Of a DNA stretch of 64,000 nucleotides, positions 38,501-45,258 are shown piece by piece. How positions within the stretch are numbered: position 1 is the stretch's first letter; every line of letters starts with the position of its first letter. The stretch spans positions 3,720,001-3,784,000 of the forward strand of contig NZ_FNSV01000005.1 in NCBI RefSeq assembly GCF_900105905.1, written 5' to 3'. This DNA comes from Rhodococcus koreensis (lineage in GTDB: Bacteria > Actinomycetota > Actinomycetes > Mycobacteriales > Mycobacteriaceae). The position numbers were made by a program, and so were the translations under genes. A model generated the notes under the pieces. That model saw nothing but the letters and a program-made list of their open reading frames with translations. It made no database searches and had not been told where the DNA came from.

Positions 38501-38818
38501 GTGATACGGCATCACAATGTAGGGAAGGCCGCTGTCGGTGGCGCCGACCTGCAATACGCCGACGATGTTCGGATGACCGGTCAGCCGGCCCATCGCCCGC
38601 TGCTCCCGGAAGAACCGGGCCCGGTTCTCCTCGTCGAGATCGACGGTGAGCACCTTCACCGCCACCGTGCGATCCAGATCCGCCTGAATGCAGCGGTACA
38701 CCACCCCGAAGCCGCCGCGCCCGATCTCCCGGGCGTCGTCGAAACCCGCCGCACTCAGCTCCGACGCCACGACGGGGACGACGTACCGCTGCGTGTCGAG
38801 CGGATCGGCTTCACCCAT
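35543..38818 (-). CDS. PknK-like Ser/Thr kinase-ATPase-LuxR regulator
   Basis: A 1091-residue fusion. The eukaryotic-type kinase (~25-285) has GRGGFGVVY, VAVKVL (Lys55), HRDVKPANILL (Asp149), DFG (167-169) and APE, all intact. It is followed by an AAA/NB-ARC-type ATPase with Walker A GIGGVGKT (364-371) and LLLVLDNCEHL, a TPR-like helical region (~700-1000), and a C-terminal LuxR HTH (LTKRERQVADLIAEGLTNQA...SPRTAQGHVEHIL). No membrane segment is seen. M. tuberculosis PknK has kinase, ATPase and regulator parts in the same kind of arrangement. It likely phosphorylates itself and binds DNA. Targets are unknown, and it is transcribed alone. Confidence 0.9.
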   Translation of the reverse strand: MGEADPLDTQRYVVPVVASELSAAGFDDAREIGRGGFGVVYRCIQADLDRTVAVKVLTVDLDEENRARFFREQRAMGRLTGHPNIVGVLQVGATDSGLPYIVMPYHPQDSLEVRVRRDGPLELDRVLRLGVKMAGAVETAHRLGILHRDVKPANILLTDYGEPALTDFGIAHISGGFETATGVVTGSPAYTAPEVLEGDPPSPAADVYGLGATLFSALTGHAAFERGSGEQVVAQFLRITTQPVPDLREHGIPDDVADAIARAMSRTPGERPATAADFGEELRRIQVDHGLPVDDMALRMESDAHGNDGQPVSGRFRSTGTTGTSARSGGRNLPLELTSFVGRRNELTEARNLLAGSRLVTLTGIGGVGKTRLAMRVAAAVQRDYGDGVRLVELGEVREESSLVDAVAAAVGVRDHSARPLREVLIEFLASRELLLVLDNCEHLVDAVAELAETLLRVCPALRILATSREPLVIGGEAVLRVPPLAVPELDRKPSLRSVRRYEAVSLFVERAAAAVPGFELTEDNAAAVAGICNRLDGLPLPIELAAARLRAMSPEQILHRLTDRYSLLSRGSRGAPTRQQTLRLSMDWSFELCTAGEQLVWGRLSVFAGSFELDAAEQVCGDGLGPDELLDTLTSLVEKSILIREGHGSVVRFRMLETLREYGCEKLEQTGETVTLRRRHRDWYETLALEAESEWISAHQLDWIRRLKREQPNLREALEFGADDDPAAALRTASALFLFWGSQGLYGEGRRWFAQLLARQSGPPTVEWVKALQRAGMMANVQGDLQAGAALVAEARTLSAHTSDPMMRSLVAYAEGMLALYSGELESASSHLETALAEFAERGDRTLEVAVLYPLGLAYGLRDLTDPAIEYLGRVLAITEHHGEKMYRSHSLWALGIAVWRQGDDDRAVRVLEQSLELTRQVHGPRVAASGLEALAWIACGLRDEPRAAVLLGAAEGLARSVGSAAVIYSDLLVYHEECKQKSRKALGGKVFDAAHRRGEQLGFDAVIAYALHEQPAGTSAHGTGPSTRLTKRERQVADLIAEGLTNQAIADRLVISPRTAQGHVEHILAKLGFTSRAQVAAWVVEQTGG

Positions 38819-39005
38819 CGGACGGTCTACTCACCCCGTCGGCTCATGGTCCCGAACACCGGTCCCGACGGCACGACCAGAGCACAGATACAACCGTGGA
38901 CTCGCCTCTCGATGGCGTGCCCACAAGGATATCGCTGCAGACCCTGCGCGCGGGAGCATCTGAACGTCGCCGACTCGAGTTCCGGACACCCCGGTCTTGC
39001 GCAGA

Positions 39006-39575
39006 TCACAGTCCGCCGACGCACCCCGCGACGACGGTCGCACACGCCTCGGGTCGGCCACCTGATTTCACGAGCACGCTGAGTCCGATCACCGACGCGA
39101 GCAATTGACGCGCCGCAATGTCGGCAGGCCGGTCCGCTCCGAACTCCCCGGACTGCTGCCCCTGCTCGATCGCGTCCCTGAAGATGCCTTCGATCCGGGC
39201 GAACAGCTCGTCCGCGATGCGGTTCACCTCGTCGTCGACGGTGCCGAGCTCGGCCGCGGCATTGACCATGACGCACCCACGCCGGTGCTCGCCGACCCCG
39301 GCGAGTACCGCCATCGCCGTCTCGAGGCGGGGCCCGACCGGGCCGGGCGCGGCGAACAGATCGGCGAGGTATTCGAGCCGCATCGCGGTGTAACGCCGAA
39401 GCGCTCGCAGGAACAAGTCGTGCTTGCTCCCGAATGTGTTGTACAAGCTGCCCTTGCCGATCCCCATCTGACCGGCGAGTTCCTGGGGCGTCGTCGCGGC
39501 GTACCCCTGAAGCCAGAACAGGTCCATCGCCTTGTCGATCGCCGCATCCGTCTCGAACAGCCTCGGTCTAGCCAC
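39006..39575 (-). CDS. TetR-family regulator divergent from TehA-like transporter
   Basis: 189 residues from GTG 39575. The HTH is TTPQELAGQMGIGKGSLYNTFGSKHDLFLRAL, and the C-terminal domain is similar to the YxaF/LmrA (TetR_C_16-like) group with RRGCVMVNAAAELG. It is divergent from the membrane-protein gene at 39700 with two similar palindromes in between, a classic autoregulated efflux or transport pair. The 187 nt between its stop and the kinase start (38819-39005) hold nothing recognisable. Confidence 0.87.
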   Translation of the reverse strand: MARPRLFETDAAIDKAMDLFWLQGYAATTPQELAGQMGIGKGSLYNTFGSKHDLFLRALRRYTAMRLEYLADLFAAPGPVGPRLETAMAVLAGVGEHRRGCVMVNAAAELGTVDDEVNRIADELFARIEGIFRDAIEQGQQSGEFGADRPADIAARQLLASVIGLSVLVKSGGRPEACATVVAGCVGGL

Positions 39576-39596
39576 CGAAGTAGGTTACTCGCGATC

Positions 39597-39622
39597 GCTA
39601 TTTGACCTCAAGGTCAAATAGC
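39597..39622. promoter_or_regulatory. TetR operator 1
   Basis: A 26-bp palindrome with 12-bp arms and a 2-bp centre: GCTATTTGACCT, then CA, then AGGTCAAATAGC. It lies 22 nt upstream of the tetR start. Confidence 0.8.
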
Positions 39623-39644
39623 AATACGGTGACCCTCGCCCATA

Positions 39645-39663
39645 TTAGACCTCTAGGTCAATA
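39645..39663. promoter_or_regulatory. TetR operator 2
   Basis: TTAGACCTCTAGGTCAATA contains GACCT-N2-AGGTC (39648-39659), the same core as operator 1. It lies 37 nt before the start of the transporter gene. Confidence 0.7.
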
Positions 39664-39699
39664 ACGGAGTACGCCGTTTCGAGAAGGAAGGCATTTTCC

Positions 39700-40680
39700 T
39701 TGTCCAATCACCGCCCGAGCACTGCCCGTGAGTCACGCGTCCGCGCCCACCGACCGTTGAACCTGTTCGCGATCCCTCTGGGTCTCGCCGGACTGGCCCA
39801 GGCCTGGTCGGTCGCCACGACCGCGCTCGGCACTCCGTTCGCGCTGACCCAGGCGTTCTGGCTGCTCGCAGCGCTCGCCTGGATCTGGACCGCCACCGCA
39901 CACACGCATCGCGCCAGACGCGCGGACCACGGGATTTCGCAACAGCTCACACACTTCGTCCACGGCCCACTCGCGGCGCTACTTCCGATCTCGGCGATGC
40001 TGCTCGGAGCAAACCTGCACCGCACATTTCCGATCGCCGGCACGGCTCTGACCCTGCTCGCCATCACGGCCGGGGCGGTATTCGGCGCATGGATGTTGAG
40101 CTTCTGGATGAGCGGAGAGATGGCGCTCGAATCCGTGCACGGCGGCTACTACCTCCCCCTCAGCGCAGCCGGCCTCGTCGGTGCGCTTGCCGCAGCCCAA
40201 ATCGGTCTCGACTGGCTCGCCGTCGGAAGCTTCGCGGTCGGCCTGTTCTTCTGGGTGATCATTTCCGTGTTCTTGTTCCTCAGACTCGCGCTGCGCCCCA
40301 CCATGCCCGCGCCCCTGACCCCGACACTCGCGATCATGATCGCTCCGCCGGCAGTCGGCTCGGCAGCATGGCTGACCATCTCGAACGGGCGACCCGACGC
40401 CCTGTTCGTGGCGCTCACCGCCGTCACGGCGTTCATGGTCATGGTCCAGGCGCCCTTGCTGACGCGCTACCGCGCCCTGACGTTCTCGCACGGCTTCTGG
40501 TCGTTCACCTTTCCGGTGGCGAGTGTCGTCGCCCTCACCATCACGTGGCTTCACCTCGTACAGCCACGTGCCTGGCAGCCCCTCACGGCCGGACTGCTCG
40601 GCGCCGCGACTCTCCTCGTGGTGACGATCGCGACGAAATCGATCCTGTTGACCTACAGGAGCGCTCAGAAGATTCGATGA
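39700..40680 (+). CDS. TDT/TehA-family (SLAC1-like) membrane transporter
   Basis: A 326-residue integral membrane protein with about 10 hydrophobic segments (NLFAIPLGLAGLAQAWSVA, WLLAALAWIWTAT and others). HRPLNLFAIPLGLAGL is the typical first helix of tellurite-resistance/dicarboxylate transporter proteins. The start is TTG 39700 after GAAGGAAGG; no ATG fits the frame better. It is probably an anion or dicarboxylate efflux channel controlled by the divergent TetR. The substrate is not predictable. Confidence 0.85.
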   Translation: MSNHRPSTARESRVRAHRPLNLFAIPLGLAGLAQAWSVATTALGTPFALTQAFWLLAALAWIWTATAHTHRARRADHGISQQLTHFVHGPLAALLPISAMLLGANLHRTFPIAGTALTLLAITAGAVFGAWMLSFWMSGEMALESVHGGYYLPLSAAGLVGALAAAQIGLDWLAVGSFAVGLFFWVIISVFLFLRLALRPTMPAPLTPTLAIMIAPPAVGSAAWLTISNGRPDALFVALTAVTAFMVMVQAPLLTRYRALTFSHGFWSFTFPVASVVALTITWLHLVQPRAWQPLTAGLLGAATLLVVTIATKSILLTYRSAQKIR

Positions 40681-40687
40681 GGGGTGC

Positions 40688-40746
40688 TTGACAGATTCCG
40701 GCGCGGATCATATGTTCGGCGTGTTCCAAATATCGTATCGGCTTCA
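40688..40746 (+). promoter_or_regulatory. Promoter and 24-bp operator of the NMT1-like/OsmC operon
   Basis: TTGACA (40688-40693), a 17-nt spacer and TATGTT (40711-40716) form a near-consensus promoter. It is followed 6 nt later by the third copy of the 24-bp element (40723-40746), which begins GTTCCAAATA and ends TTCA. The first ten bases are identical to the copy at 35.3 kb. Confidence 0.65.
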
Positions 40747-40794
40747 GCATAATGAACAGAGCGGTTGACCGAACTCGCCGAGTAAGGAACAGGA

Positions 40795-41637
40795 ATGATT
40801 CTGCTGGGGTATCGCGATCACAATGTCCACGAACTGGTGTGCCACGAGATCGCCGCGCGAGCGGGCTACTACGACCGTCTGGGCATCGACGTGAAAGCGG
40901 TGTCCGGCCCAGACCATCCGGAGGCCGCCCTGTCTGCTGGGCTCGGCGGATCTCTGGTCGAAACCCTTCGGGGGCAACGTCGTTGGAAAGTTGCGCTCGT
41001 CCACACCCTCCACCCGCTGTTCTGGATCTGGACGCGAAAGGGTGACACACGATCAGCCGGGCCGACCGTCGTGGCCGGCCACCCGGAGGGATCGATCGTG
41101 TGCGCATTCACCCAGCGGATGCTGAGTTATCGCTGGGCAGGCCACGGCACCCCGTCGATGCTGCGCTTCCCCGCAGGAAGCGCAGGCGATCGGCAGCGAC
41201 TGGAGGCACTGAGATCCGGAGAAGCCGACGCCGCGGTTCTGGGCTCCGCATTCGCTCCCGGCACCCTGTCACGGCTCGGGCTCGCCGAATCGTTGTTCTT
41301 CGGCGTCGCCCTGAGGTTCCCCACCGCAGGTGTCGCAGTCGACGTGGACAAGACCGGAATCGACCATCCGTCGGTACGAAAGGTCGTCGCCGCACAGACG
41401 GCGGCGATCGCCAAGGTCAGGAGCAGAGATCCTGTGGCACTCGACGCCGTGGCGTCGCTGCTCCACGACGACAGCGGGACAGATGCGCAGCGCTTGCTGG
41501 CGGACTACCTGTCCCCTCAGTACGGTCCCGATCCACGTGACGTCCGAGCTGCCGGTGCGGATGCGATCGAATGGCTTGCAGACGTGTTGAATACAGGCGG
41601 GAACACCGCCGCAGACTTCTATGAGGCGGTTCGATGA
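40795..41637 (+). CDS. Cytosolic NMT1/THI5-like substrate-binding-fold protein
   Basis: 280 residues of periplasmic-binding-protein type II fold: ILLGYRDHNVHELVCHEIAARAGYYDRLGIDVK, then LSAGLGGSLVETL, LRSGEADAAVLGSAFAPG and TAGVAVDVDK. This resembles the NMT1/SsuA group of ABC binding proteins, but there is no signal peptide or lipobox and no permease or ATPase nearby. ATG 40795 has AAGGAACAGG upstream. It may act as a cytosolic ligand sensor, or as an enzyme like other PBP-fold decarboxylases/isomerases (inference). It is coupled to the OsmC gene by ATGA and shares the operator of the F420 operons. Confidence 0.7.
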   Translation: MILLGYRDHNVHELVCHEIAARAGYYDRLGIDVKAVSGPDHPEAALSAGLGGSLVETLRGQRRWKVALVHTLHPLFWIWTRKGDTRSAGPTVVAGHPEGSIVCAFTQRMLSYRWAGHGTPSMLRFPAGSAGDRQRLEALRSGEADAAVLGSAFAPGTLSRLGLAESLFFGVALRFPTAGVAVDVDKTGIDHPSVRKVVAAQTAAIAKVRSRDPVALDAVASLLHDDSGTDAQRLLADYLSPQYGPDPRDVRAAGADAIEWLADVLNTGGNTAADFYEAVR

Positions 41638-42089
41638 CTACTTCTCGACGTGAGCAACTGGTCGTGCACGCGCTGCCCGGGACCCACGGCACGACGGTCA
41701 CCGCGCGCAGGCACGAGTTGACGATCGACGAAACCCAGCAGTACGGCGGGCACGATTCCGGCGCAAACCCGGTGGAACACATGCTCGCCGGCATCGCGGC
41801 CGCCTCCCTCGTGGTGCTGCGGCTCCTCGGCGAGGTTGCGATCGCCGAGTCCGCCGCGCTCACCGTGTCCGCGACCTTGAACGTCGATCGCGTCATGGGC
41901 ACCGACGACGGCGCCGTCATCGAACTGATCCGGCTGGACTGGGAAGTGGCGAACGCGGCACACGCGGATCGCCTGCGCGCCGCGCTTCCCGACCTCGCGA
42001 CTCGCCGACCCGGACAGGCGCTGATCGACGCCGCAGCCGCCGTCACGGAAGAGGTGTCGGTCCGCGCACCGGCGACCGCGGGCGTGTGA
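41634..42089 (+). CDS. OsmC-like protein without cysteines
   Basis: 151 residues with the OsmC/Ohr fold: an N-terminal beta strand region, then SGANPVEHMLAGIAAASLVVLRLLGEV (long central helix), then LNVDRVMGTDDGAVIELIRLDWEV. In OsmC/Ohr peroxidases a catalytic Cys lies on that helix (AGCxxMTL-like) and a second further on. Here the helix has Ala, and I find no Cys in the protein, so it cannot be a thiol peroxidase of that type. It may be a binding protein or a different enzyme. ATG 41634 overlaps the upstream stop. Confidence 0.75.
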   Translation: MTTSRREQLVVHALPGTHGTTVTARRHELTIDETQQYGGHDSGANPVEHMLAGIAAASLVVLRLLGEVAIAESAALTVSATLNVDRVMGTDDGAVIELIRLDWEVANAAHADRLRAALPDLATRRPGQALIDAAAAVTEEVSVRAPATAGV

Positions 42090-42100
42090 CTGCCCGTCGG

Positions 42101-43291
42101 TTACGGGTGCTCGGTGGTGCGTCTGCCGATCGTGGTGGTCAGGGCGTCGAGTTCGGCGAGCACACCGGTGGCGGCCCAGATCTGGTTGCGCTTGCTCTCG
42201 GACAGCACCTCGAGCACCCCGGCCGCGGTGAGCCGGCCCAAGGCGCGGTACGTGCTGGCATCGGTGGTGCCGGTGATCCGCTGGGCGGTGTCGGCGCTGA
42301 AGATCGGCATGTCCAGGAGGGCGTCGATGATCTTCTCGTCGGCGGAATTGCTGCGCGGCCGTGCGATATCCCGCCAATAGCTGGGGAGTTCGGCCAGGGC
42401 GCGGGCAGAGTCCTGAGCGGCCTCGCTGGAGACGATCGCCGCGCGGGCGACGTACTCGACGAACTCGTCGGCGTCACCCGCACGGTAGCGGGTCAGCTGG
42501 TCGAAGTAGCGGCGCGTGTCCGCGAGCATCACCGGCGCCAACGGGACAGTGACGCGGCGCGTCAGGCCGCGGCGTCGAAGAATCGCGCTGATCAGGGCTC
42601 GGCCGATGCGGCCGTTGCCGTCGATGAACGGATGGATGGACTCGAACTGGGCGTGCGCGATCGCCGCTTGCGCGAGAATCGGCAGATCGGTGCGCTTCGC
42701 GAATTCCACTAGATCGGCCATCAGATCGTCAACCAGTTCCGGCGGCGGCGGCACGTAAAGCGCGTCGATCGGGGTGTAATCGCTGCCACCGACCCAGTGC
42801 TGCACGTCGCGGACCTTGCCGGAGTCGCGGGCGGTGTAGTAGTCCGGTGCCATCAACAGCCGGTGCGCACTCAGCAGAGTCTCGAGCGTGATCGGGCCAC
42901 CGCCGGCGGCGTCGACCATCACAATCAATGCCTTGACCGCGGCGAGCTGAGACTTGGCCTCCTCATTCGCCTTACCGCCGGCCAGCGCCTTGCCGAACGC
43001 CCGCCAGCCCGCATCGATGTGCTCGATCTTCGACGACGCCACCGACTCGCTGCGCAGCAGAAAATCCGACAGCGGCACCAGGTGCTCGCCGAAACCAGCT
43101 TCGAGGCGGGCAACGGAGATGACCGCCTCCTCGTGCACGCGAGCGACAGCACCGACCAGGTCGCAGTGGAGGGAACCGATCATCGGCGGAATCGAAACGT
43201 CGACCGACTCCAGAGTGCGGTCGGCGCGCGAACCCTGCCGATGACGCGGGTTCCACTCTCGAGACTCTCTTCGATGCGGCGGCCAGATCAC
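42101..43291 (-). CDS. Fic-domain protein (AMPylase-type)
   Basis: 396 residues with the Fic core HPFIDGNGRIGR near 220; the conserved His starts the motif, and the FIDGNGR loop binds the nucleotide phosphates. An N-terminal helix carries SESVASSKIEHI, which corresponds to the inhibitory SxxIEG motif of self-inhibited Fic proteins but with His in place of Gly. The C-terminal ~80 residues look like a winged helix (AQRITGTTDASTYRALGRLTAAGVL). The start is GTG 43291 with GAGGAG at good spacing. It presumably transfers AMP to a cellular protein. No antitoxin gene is adjacent. Confidence 0.9.
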   Translation of the reverse strand: MIWPPHRRESREWNPRHRQGSRADRTLESVDVSIPPMIGSLHCDLVGAVARVHEEAVISVARLEAGFGEHLVPLSDFLLRSESVASSKIEHIDAGWRAFGKALAGGKANEEAKSQLAAVKALIVMVDAAGGGPITLETLLSAHRLLMAPDYYTARDSGKVRDVQHWVGGSDYTPIDALYVPPPPELVDDLMADLVEFAKRTDLPILAQAAIAHAQFESIHPFIDGNGRIGRALISAILRRRGLTRRVTVPLAPVMLADTRRYFDQLTRYRAGDADEFVEYVARAAIVSSEAAQDSARALAELPSYWRDIARPRSNSADEKIIDALLDMPIFSADTAQRITGTTDASTYRALGRLTAAGVLEVLSESKRNQIWAATGVLAELDALTTTIGRRTTEHP

Positions 43292-43363
43292 AACAATCTC
43301 CTCGTTCGAGGACGAACGTAAGATAACGGCTACCTTAACTTACTTTTAGCACCTCAAACGTAG

Positions 43364-43570
43364 TTATAGACATCGTTGGTATATCGAGCATCCTCGTAAG
43401 CCGGGTGATGCCGCACCCACCAGCTCCGCCAGTTCGTCGAGCGACCACGGCGGCTCTGTCGCGTGGCCGCGGTAGGCCAGCAGTGTCGGAGTCGGTCGGT
43501 CGAATCTACCGACGAAGCAAACTGATCCGGCGAAGATTCGCCCGGTGATGCCTGTGGCGAGGTCGCCGGC
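43364..43570 (-). pseudogene. Possible C-terminal remnant of an SDR-like gene
   Basis: In one minus frame the stretch encodes GITGRIFAGSVCFVGRF, then PTPTLLAYRGHATEPPWSLD and ELAELVGAA, ending at TAA 43366-43364. This looks like the C-terminal tail of dehydrogenases that read ...GxTGRxF...WxLDELAEL. There is no start, Rossmann region or active site upstream. An overlapping 86-residue ORF in another frame shows no homology. The whole 43292-43722 gap (431 nt) otherwise contains only the operator at 43658. Confidence 0.35.
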
Positions 43571-43657
43571 TCCCCACCCTTCCAGTCGCCTTTTCGCGCG
43601 CGCCGTCCTCGCACCTCCGGGAACTCGTCATTGCGGCATCCAGTTGTTCAAACTATA

Positions 43658-43676
43658 GTCCAGACACATGTCCAGT
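43658..43676 (+). promoter_or_regulatory. TetR-type operator upstream of the aldehyde dehydrogenase operon
   Basis: GTCCAGACACATGTCCAGT lies 46 nt before the ATG. It differs at one position from the operator at the start of the cyp51-operon tetR (8102-8120, minus strand). The AT-rich ACTATAG just before it may be part of a promoter. Confidence 0.7.
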
Positions 43677-43722
43677 TTTCAGAGATCGCTGTGACACTTA
43701 CCCGACTCGGAAGCGAAAATCG

Positions 43723-45192
43723 ATGACTCTGCGCCCCACCGACAGCTCTGCTCTCCTGATCGACGGCAAACTGATTCCCGGTTCCGGCGGCACGTTCGAG
43801 GTGATCAACCCGGCCACCGAGGAAGTGCTGGGACGGGCCGCCGACGCAACCGACTCCGACATGGACGCCGCGATCGCCGCGGCCCGGCGAGCCTTCGACC
43901 ACACCACGTGGTCCCGCGACCACGGCTTCCGCGCCCGCTGCCTGCGACAGCTGCGCGACGTACTGCAATCCCACATCGAGGAACTGCGCGACCTCACCAT
44001 CGCGGAGGTCGGCGCCCCCGCCTTCCTCACCAGCGGACCGCAGCTCGAGGGCCCGGTCGCCGACCTCGGCTACTTCGCAGACCTCGCCGAAAGCTATTCC
44101 TGGGAACAGGATCTGGGCGTCGCCGAACCGATGGGCATCAGGACCCGCCGACGTGTCCTCAAGGAGGCCGTCGGGGTGGTCGGGGCCATCACACCGTGGA
44201 ACTTCCCGCACCAGATCAACTTCGCCAAGATCGGCCCCGCGCTGGCGGCCGGCAACACGGTGGTGCTCAAACCCGCACCCGACACTCCCTGGTGCGCCGC
44301 CCTCGTCGGACACCTCATCGCTGAGGAGACCGATCTTCCGGCCGGTGTCGTCAACATCGTCACGTCGAGCGACCATGCCCTCGGCGCACAGCTCGCCACC
44401 GACCCCCGAGTCGACCTCGTATCGTTCACCGGTTCGAGCACCACGGGGAAAGCCGTCATGGCGGCGGCGTCCGAATCGTTGAAGAAGGTGTTCCTCGAAC
44501 TCGGCGGCAAATCCGCGTTCATCGTGCTCGACGACGCCGACCTCGCCGGGGCGTGCGGGGTCGCCGCGTTCACCGTCTCCACCCACGCGGGACAGGGTTG
44601 CGCCATCACCACCCGGCTGCTCGTGCCCCGCGAGAAGTACGACCAGGCAGTCGAGGCGACGGCCCGCACACTCGGCGGACTGAGCGCAGGCGATCCTGCG
44701 AAACCCGGCACCATCTGCGGGCCGCTCATTTCCGCCCGGCAACGTGCCCGGGTCGAGGAGTACCTGCGACTCGCCCGGGAGGAGGGCGGCACGATCGTGG
44801 TCGGTGGCGGCCGCCCGGCCGATCGGGACCGCGGGTTCTTCGTCGAACCCACCTTGATCAGCGGCCTCGACAACACCGCGCGGGTGGCCCGGGAAGAGAT
44901 CTTCGGACCGGTGCTGGTGATCATTCCGCACGACGGCGACGAGGACGCGATCAGCATCGCCAACGATTCGCCCTACGGGTTGTCCGGATCGGTGTGGGGC
45001 ACGGATCCCGCACGGGTGCAGCGCGTGGTCGACGGCGTGCGCACGGGCACGCTCAGCGTCAACGGCGGCGTCTGGTATTCCGCCGACGCCCCGTTCGGCG
45101 GTTACAAGCAGTCCGGAATCGGCCGCGAGATGGGTGTGGCCGGTTTCGAGGAATACCTGGAAACCAAGCTGGTCGCGGAGCCGGCCCGATAA
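43723..45192 (+). CDS. NAD-dependent aldehyde dehydrogenase (Rv0768/AldA-like)
   Basis: A 489-residue ALDH with IDGKLIPGSGGTFEVINPAT at the start, GAITPWNFPHQINFAKIGPAL, FTGSSTTGKAVM, active-site Glu in LELGGKSAF near 265, catalytic Cys in HAGQGCAITTRL near 299, and EEIFGPVLVIIP. It is complete. Gene order (ALDH, SDR, hydroxyisobutyrate-type dehydrogenase, CMD) equals M. tuberculosis Rv0768-Rv0771, which there lies divergent to the cyp51 operon. Its stop lies within the first unit of a 24-bp tandem repeat. It probably oxidises an aldehyde made by the P450/SDR set (inference). Confidence 0.92.
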   Translation: MTLRPTDSSALLIDGKLIPGSGGTFEVINPATEEVLGRAADATDSDMDAAIAAARRAFDHTTWSRDHGFRARCLRQLRDVLQSHIEELRDLTIAEVGAPAFLTSGPQLEGPVADLGYFADLAESYSWEQDLGVAEPMGIRTRRRVLKEAVGVVGAITPWNFPHQINFAKIGPALAAGNTVVLKPAPDTPWCAALVGHLIAEETDLPAGVVNIVTSSDHALGAQLATDPRVDLVSFTGSSTTGKAVMAAASESLKKVFLELGGKSAFIVLDDADLAGACGVAAFTVSTHAGQGCAITTRLLVPREKYDQAVEATARTLGGLSAGDPAKPGTICGPLISARQRARVEEYLRLAREEGGTIVVGGGRPADRDRGFFVEPTLISGLDNTARVAREEIFGPVLVIIPHDGDEDAISIANDSPYGLSGSVWGTDPARVQRVVDGVRTGTLSVNGGVWYSADAPFGGYKQSGIGREMGVAGFEEYLETKLVAEPAR

Positions 45193-45241
45193 TACGCCGG
45201 CGAGCCGGCCCGATAATACGCCGGCGAGCCGGCCCGATAAT
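45178..45241 (+). repeat. 24-bp tandem repeat overlapping the ALDH stop
   Basis: 2.7 perfect units of 24 bp start at 45178, 45202 and 45226 (unit begins GAGCCGGCCCGATAATACG). The first unit contains the ALDH stop TAA. Because 24 is divisible by three, each unit repeats the same in-frame end GluProAlaArg-stop. It looks like slippage duplication of the gene's 3' end; the last copy ends 17 nt before the SDR start. Confidence 0.9.
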
Positions 45242-45258
45242 GCAGGGAGTCAATCGAT

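Noticed and set aside
38827..39276. ORFs in the gap between the kinase and tetR
   Set aside because: They are antisense to tetR or Arg-rich without start signals. The 187-nt gap has no supported gene.
43354..43614. An 86-residue minus-strand ORF
   Set aside because: No homology, no ribosome site and an Arg/Ser/Trp-rich translation. A neighbouring frame looks more coding-like and is reported only as a possible remnant.
45178..45241. Possible CRISPR-like repeats
   Set aside because: The 24-bp units are directly tandem with no spacers and include the ALDH stop, so this is a tandem duplication and not a CRISPR array.
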